From Veillonellaceae bacterium (GTDB lineage: Bacteria > Bacillota > Negativicutes > Veillonellales > Veillonellaceae), in contig CAAFQR010000078.1 of assembly GCA_900765165.1 (NCBI GenBank), positions 1 through 10,031 of the forward strand: a DNA stretch of 10,031 nucleotides, written 5' to 3'. Of this stretch, positions 7,029 through 10,031 are shown piece by piece; position 1 is the stretch's first letter; the number at the start of each line of letters is the position of its first letter. A program made the position numbers and the translations under genes. The notes beneath the pieces were generated by a model, which saw only the letters and a list, made by a program, of their open reading frames with translations, ran no database searches and was not told the DNA's origin.

Positions 7029-8396
7029 ATGACTATGGTATTGGAGTTTCTTCGCGATATTTTGTCTCAACCGGCGTTGCTCATCGGGATTATGTCCTGC
7101 ATCGGCTTAGTCGCCTTAAAACGCCCGTTTCATAAGATTTTAACCGGTACGCTGAAGCCGATTCTCGGGTATTTAATGCTCGGTGCCGGTGCCGGCGTTA
7201 TCGTGGCCAATCTTGACCCCCTAGGTAAAATGATCGAAAAAGGGTTCCACATTACAGGTGTTGTACCGAATAACGAGGCCGTTGTGTCGGTGGCACAGAA
7301 ATTGCTTGGCGTGGAAACCATGTCTATCCTCGTAGCGGGGTTGTTATTTAACCTATTAATTGCTCGTGTAACGAAGTATAAATATGTATTCCTCACCGGT
7401 CATCACAGTCTCTTTATGGCGTGCTTGTTGTCCGCAGTGCTGGGCGCGACGGGCATGAGCGGCTGGCAGCTTATCCTCATCGGCGGTTTCATCCTCGGTG
7501 CGTGGAGTGCAATCTCCCCGGCTATCGGCCAGCAGTATACGTCGAAGGTTACGGAAGGCGACGAAATCGCCATGGGCCATTTCGGCAGTCTCGGTTACTA
7601 CCTCTCCGCTTGGGTTGGTAAGTTCGCCGGCAAGCCGGAGGAAAGCACGGAAAAAATCGAGATTCCGGAAAAATACGCGTTCTTGCGCGATACGACGTTG
7701 TCCACAGCGCTTACGATGGTGGTGTTCTATTTAATCGCCGCTATCGCTGCCGGTCCTGACTTCGTGGCTACGTTGTCCGGTTCGATGTCGCCGTTCCTCT
7801 ATGCGATTATGTCCGCGTTCAACTTCGCCGTTGGCGTTACCGTTGTGTATGCCGGCGTTCGCATGATCTTAGGCGATTTGATTCCGGCGTTCCAAGGGAT
7901 TGCTACTAAAATTATCCCCAATGCCATTCCAGCCGTAGATTGCGCGGTGTTCTTCACGTATGCACCGACGGCCGTTGTAATTGGGTTTATCTCGTCCTTT
8001 ATCGGCGGTATTATCGGCATGCTCATCCTCGGTGCCCTTGGTGGCGTGCTCATCATCCCGGGCCTTGTGCCGCACTTCTTCTGCGGCGCTACGGCGGGTA
8101 TCTTCGGTAATGCTACGGGCGGTCGCCGCGGTGCTATGGCCGGTGCCTTCATCAACGGCCTTGCCATCACCTTCCTCCCGGCATTGCTCCTCCCCGTTCT
8201 CGGTCAGCTGGGCTTTGCTAACACCACCTTCGGTGATGCGGACTTCGGCGTGCTTGGTATCCTCATCGGCAAAGCCTTCACCTGGTTCGGCGAAGTGGGC
8301 ATCTACGCCATCGTAGCCATCTTGGCCATTGCCCTTATCGTGCCGAATTTCGTTAAGACGAAAACGGCGGTTATTAACTACACGGAAGAAGAATAA
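7029..8396 (+). CDS. ulaA: PTS ascorbate-family IIC permease (UlaA/SgaT)
   Basis: This 455-residue inner-membrane permease transports and, with IIB, phosphorylates its substrate. It is almost entirely hydrophobic, with about ten or more membrane segments; clear ones include about 13-30, 44-62, 97-112, 143-162, 226-245, 263-280 and 425-443. Family features are the repeated Gly-rich segments (LMLGAGAGVIVANLDPLGKMI), the AIGQQYTSKVTEGDEIAMGHFGS loop and GNATGGRRGAMAGAFINGL near 360. Length matches E. coli UlaA (about 465). GGAGGTG at 7015-7021, seven bases upstream, sets the start; a second ATG two codons later is also possible. It sits 22 bases after IIB. Ascorbate is the known substrate of the family, but without UlaD/E/F/G here the actual substrate is uncertain. 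Confidence 0.93.
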   Translation: MTMVLEFLRDILSQPALLIGIMSCIGLVALKRPFHKILTGTLKPILGYLMLGAGAGVIVANLDPLGKMIEKGFHITGVVPNNEAVVSVAQKLLGVETMSILVAGLLFNLLIARVTKYKYVFLTGHHSLFMACLLSAVLGATGMSGWQLILIGGFILGAWSAISPAIGQQYTSKVTEGDEIAMGHFGSLGYYLSAWVGKFAGKPEESTEKIEIPEKYAFLRDTTLSTALTMVVFYLIAAIAAGPDFVATLSGSMSPFLYAIMSAFNFAVGVTVVYAGVRMILGDLIPAFQGIATKIIPNAIPAVDCAVFFTYAPTAVVIGFISSFIGGIIGMLILGALGGVLIIPGLVPHFFCGATAGIFGNATGGRRGAMAGAFINGLAITFLPALLLPVLGQLGFANTTFGDADFGVLGILIGKAFTWFGEVGIYAIVAILAIALIVPNFVKTKTAVINYTEEE

Positions 8397-8535
8397 TGTT
8401 CTATTATCTGCATCCGCTTCCCTAATACGTTTTTAGCCACTTGAGCAAATACGCTGTTTTGACTAAGCGGATGTGGATTACGTGTTCTAAACAACGGATA
8501 TGGATTATATTTTCTAAACAAAGGAAGAGTACATC
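8397..8535 (+). other. Spacer between permease and kinase genes with structured repeats
   Basis: These 139 bases contain no gene. They hold a 9-bp inverted repeat (CATCCGCTT 8411-8419, AAGCGGATG 8465-8473) and a tandem 27-bp repeat (8468-8494, 8495-8521). A TATATT at 8506-8511 could be a -10 box, but no good -35 accompanies it. There is no U-tract terminator, so readthrough from the permease gene is likely. Confidence 0.6.
8468..8521 (+). repeat. Tandem 27-bp repeat just before the kinase gene
   Basis: Two adjacent 27-base units both begin CGGAT, contain TGGATTA and end TTCTAAACAA. They differ at four positions. The second unit ends directly before the kinase ribosome binding site. The first unit also contains one arm of the 9-bp inverted repeat CATCCGCTT/AAGCGGATG. 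This is a candidate operator pair or a local duplication. Confidence 0.65.
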
Positions 8536-9597
8536 ATGCAAATACCGAATGAACGTCGTTATGATGTGGTCGGTATGGGCGGTTCTACCTTAGATCGATT
8601 CACGGTGGTGAAAGAGTTTCCTACAGGCCGTGAGGTACAAGAAGCAGTATCTATGATCTCCGACGGCGGCGGGCCCGTTTCTACGGCCTTAGCCGTCGTT
8701 GGCCGTTTTGGAGGCAAAGCACTCATGCTAGACCGTCTCGGCGACGACGACGTAACACAAACCATTCTAGACGATTTTAAAACCTATAACGTGTCTACCG
8801 ATGGCATTTTGCGCGTGCCCGGCGCTCATGCAGGCTGCGCCATCATCTTGGTAAAAGAAAGCACCGGCGAACGAGCTATATTCTTTACCAGAACGACTGC
8901 GCCGGAGCTGACTGCGGAGGACCTTAAAACTTGTACTCTTAGTCAGACCACTACGGCCACCGGAACAGCATCTACTCTTGCTAATGCCGATGCATCAACC
9001 ACTTTCACGCTTGCGGATGCCATTCGAAACGCGAAGATTTTTCACTGCAATGGACGGCATAGCGCAGCTCTTCCGGCAGCGATTGCCATCGCTAAAGAAG
9101 CCGGCACACTGGTATCCTTTGATGGCGGAGCTAATCGGTATTCACCAACACAGCGTAAATGGGCGGAATCAGCCGACATCGCTATTGTAGCAAAAGAGTT
9201 TGCTGACCGCTATACGGAAGCTGACGACGGCACGCTTGCCGCCGACCCACTAGAAGCGGCTCGACGCTTACATGCCAAAGGCGTTTCTTTAGCCGGTGTT
9301 ACCGTTGGTGCTAAAGGCAGCTATCTCATCTTACCTGACGGCGAAGAAATCTTCTGCCCACCCTTCCAGCGCGACCATGTAGTCGATACCACCGGCTGCG
9401 GCGACAGCTACCATGGTGCGTTCCTCTACGCACTGTGCGCAGGCTATGAGCCTAAAGAAGCCATTAAGCTTGCTTCAGCGGTGGGAGCGCTTAATACTAG
9501 AGCTGTGGGAGGACGCAGAGGACTGCCAACACGGCTCGAAGCGGAGTTGCTTAGTCAAGCAATTCGACCGGCTCAAAAGAACGGCTCCGGAGATTAG
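8536..9597 (+). CDS. PfkB/ribokinase-family carbohydrate kinase
   Basis: This 353-residue cytoplasmic kinase transfers phosphate from ATP to a sugar, sugar phosphate or nucleoside. The N-terminal glycine signature is at about 44-60 (GGGPVSTALAVVGRFGG). The ATP-site strand is at 256-263 (TVGAKGSY), and the C-terminal signature DTTGCGDSYHGAFLYA is at 284-299 with the catalytic base Asp290; the usual GAGD is GCGD here. A Thr/Ala/Ser-rich insert of about 24 residues (134-157) and a polar C-terminal tail make it longer than the common 300-330. AAGGAAG at 8521-8527 supports the start. It follows the permease by 139 bases on the same strand, so it probably acts on the imported sugar phosphate, but the sequence does not reveal whether the substrate is a pentose, hexose or keto-sugar phosphate. 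The family is firm, the substrate unknown. Confidence 0.9.
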   Translation: MQIPNERRYDVVGMGGSTLDRFTVVKEFPTGREVQEAVSMISDGGGPVSTALAVVGRFGGKALMLDRLGDDDVTQTILDDFKTYNVSTDGILRVPGAHAGCAIILVKESTGERAIFFTRTTAPELTAEDLKTCTLSQTTTATGTASTLANADASTTFTLADAIRNAKIFHCNGRHSAALPAAIAIAKEAGTLVSFDGGANRYSPTQRKWAESADIAIVAKEFADRYTEADDGTLAADPLEAARRLHAKGVSLAGVTVGAKGSYLILPDGEEIFCPPFQRDHVVDTTGCGDSYHGAFLYALCAGYEPKEAIKLASAVGALNTRAVGGRRGLPTRLEAELLSQAIRPAQKNGSGD

Positions 9598-9632
9598 TCG
9601 CCGCAACCAAGCCGATGTACAAGAACGACCCG

Positions 9633-9878
9633 GGTGAGTAGTTAGAAAATTGGTACGCCAGAGTACGTTTGCTGTCGGTAAGTAGCGTCATTACGAAAAC
9701 TTAATCTAAATGCAAGAGGTGTATTACAACCATTCGCTCCCTTCTGTTACACAAATGGTCGCTTCATGGTTGTAATACACCTCTTTGCTATTCATCTTAA
9801 ACTTAGCGTTCACCATGACGCTACTTACCAACCTTCAAATCTTACGTTCGGCTGTGTCCAATTTTCTGACTCATCACC
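9633..9878. repeat. Long imperfect inverted repeat (about 246 bases)
   Basis: Matching blocks occur in mirrored order: GGTGA 9633-9637 with TCACC 9874-9878; AGAAAATTGG 9644-9653 with its complement 9858-9867; GGTAAGTAGCGTCAT 9678-9692 with 9816-9830; AAGAGGTGTATTACAACCAT 9715-9734 with 9767-9786. The last three are perfect (10, 15 and 20 bp), separated by diverged stretches with small length differences. The central loop is 32 bases (9735-9766). As RNA it would fold into one long hairpin on either strand. The stem is not followed by a U-tract on the plus strand. It may be a non-autonomous mobile element (MITE-like), a structured 3' end of the kinase transcript or a small RNA. Confidence 0.75.
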
Positions 9879-9942
9879 TTATGGCTAGCATCTTCGTGAG
9901 CATTCGACCGAGTTGCATCAGCTATGAATTGAGGGTAGGGGG

Positions 9943-9976
9943 AAAAACATCAACATAGAGCCTCTAACGGCTTATG
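9943..9976 (-). terminator. Second, downstream minus-strand terminator-like hairpin
   Basis: Read on the minus strand, CATAAGCC and GGCTCTATG (one bulged base) enclose GTTAGA at 9954-9976. TTGATGTTTTT follows, with the T-run at 9943-9947. It lies directly after the first terminator and looks like a backup copy. Confidence 0.5.
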
Positions 9977-10020
9977 AAAAAAGCCTGAACATAGCGCTTC
10001 GAAGCTCTATGCTCAGACTT
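9977..10020 (-). terminator. Intrinsic terminator on the minus strand
   Basis: The hairpin arms occupy 9981-10020 around the palindrome GCTTCGAAGC (9996-10005). On the minus strand two of the three arm mismatches become G-U wobble pairs, and the stem runs straight into a six-U tract (plus-strand A residues 9977-9982). The plus strand has neither feature. It should end a leftward transcript entering from beyond the right edge. Confidence 0.75.
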
Positions 10021-10031
10021 TGTACTCTTAC

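Larger units (their letters stand above)
9598..10031. other. Non-coding right end with a long inverted repeat and minus-strand terminators
   Basis: I see no credible gene in these 434 bases on either strand. The space holds the inverted repeat at 9633-9878 and the tandem minus-strand terminators at 9943-10020. Together they place it between the rightward kinase gene and an unseen leftward gene. Confidence 0.7.

Noticed and set aside
9715..9786. The perfect 20-bp stem as an intrinsic terminator for the kinase gene
   Set aside because: The stem is AT-rich, has a 32-base loop and is followed by TTGCTATTC rather than a U-tract. It is better described as the core of the longer inverted repeat.

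Overview
The window looks like a diderm Firmicute (Negativicutes, Veillonella-like). It combines a trimeric autotransporter adhesin carrying an ESPR-type export signal, which needs an outer membrane, with Firmicute-style PTS genes preceded by strong purine-rich Shine-Dalgarno sites. The genus is inferred, not proven.

Left part (1-3915, minus strand): the 5' end and about 1,300 codons of a YadA/Hia-type adhesin whose 3' end (membrane anchor) lies beyond the left edge. The start, export signal and repetitive passenger are all readable in one frame. That frame is cut by a single amber codon at 3493-3495; the following 1,164 codons to the window edge contain no other stop.

Middle (3916-4541): a very AT-rich divergent control region of 626 bases with no gene. 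It holds a promoter for the rightward genes, a candidate promoter for the adhesin, a 20-bp perfect palindrome, two 33-bp inverted-repeat elements with identical geometry, and an excess of the hexamer ATAGGA on the plus strand.

Right part (4542-9597, plus strand): a PTS locus. A 701-residue PRD regulator (HTH, two PRDs, IIB-like and EIIA domains) is followed by an ascorbate-family (Ula/Sga) IIB protein, the matching IIC permease and a PfkB-family kinase. There is no separate EIIA gene. However, the last 147 codons of the regulator form a complete UlaC-like EIIA, preceded by a near-perfect ribosome binding site and an in-frame ATG exactly at the domain border. The simplest reading is that one reading frame makes both the regulator and the free EIIA that feeds IIB and IIC. 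None of the known ascorbate catabolic enzymes (UlaD/E/F/G) is present, so the imported sugar is unknown; the kinase presumably acts on it or its phosphate after uptake.

Right end (9598-10031): no gene. A long imperfect inverted repeat (9633-9878) is followed by two tandem intrinsic terminators on the minus strand, so a leftward gene should end just beyond the right edge.
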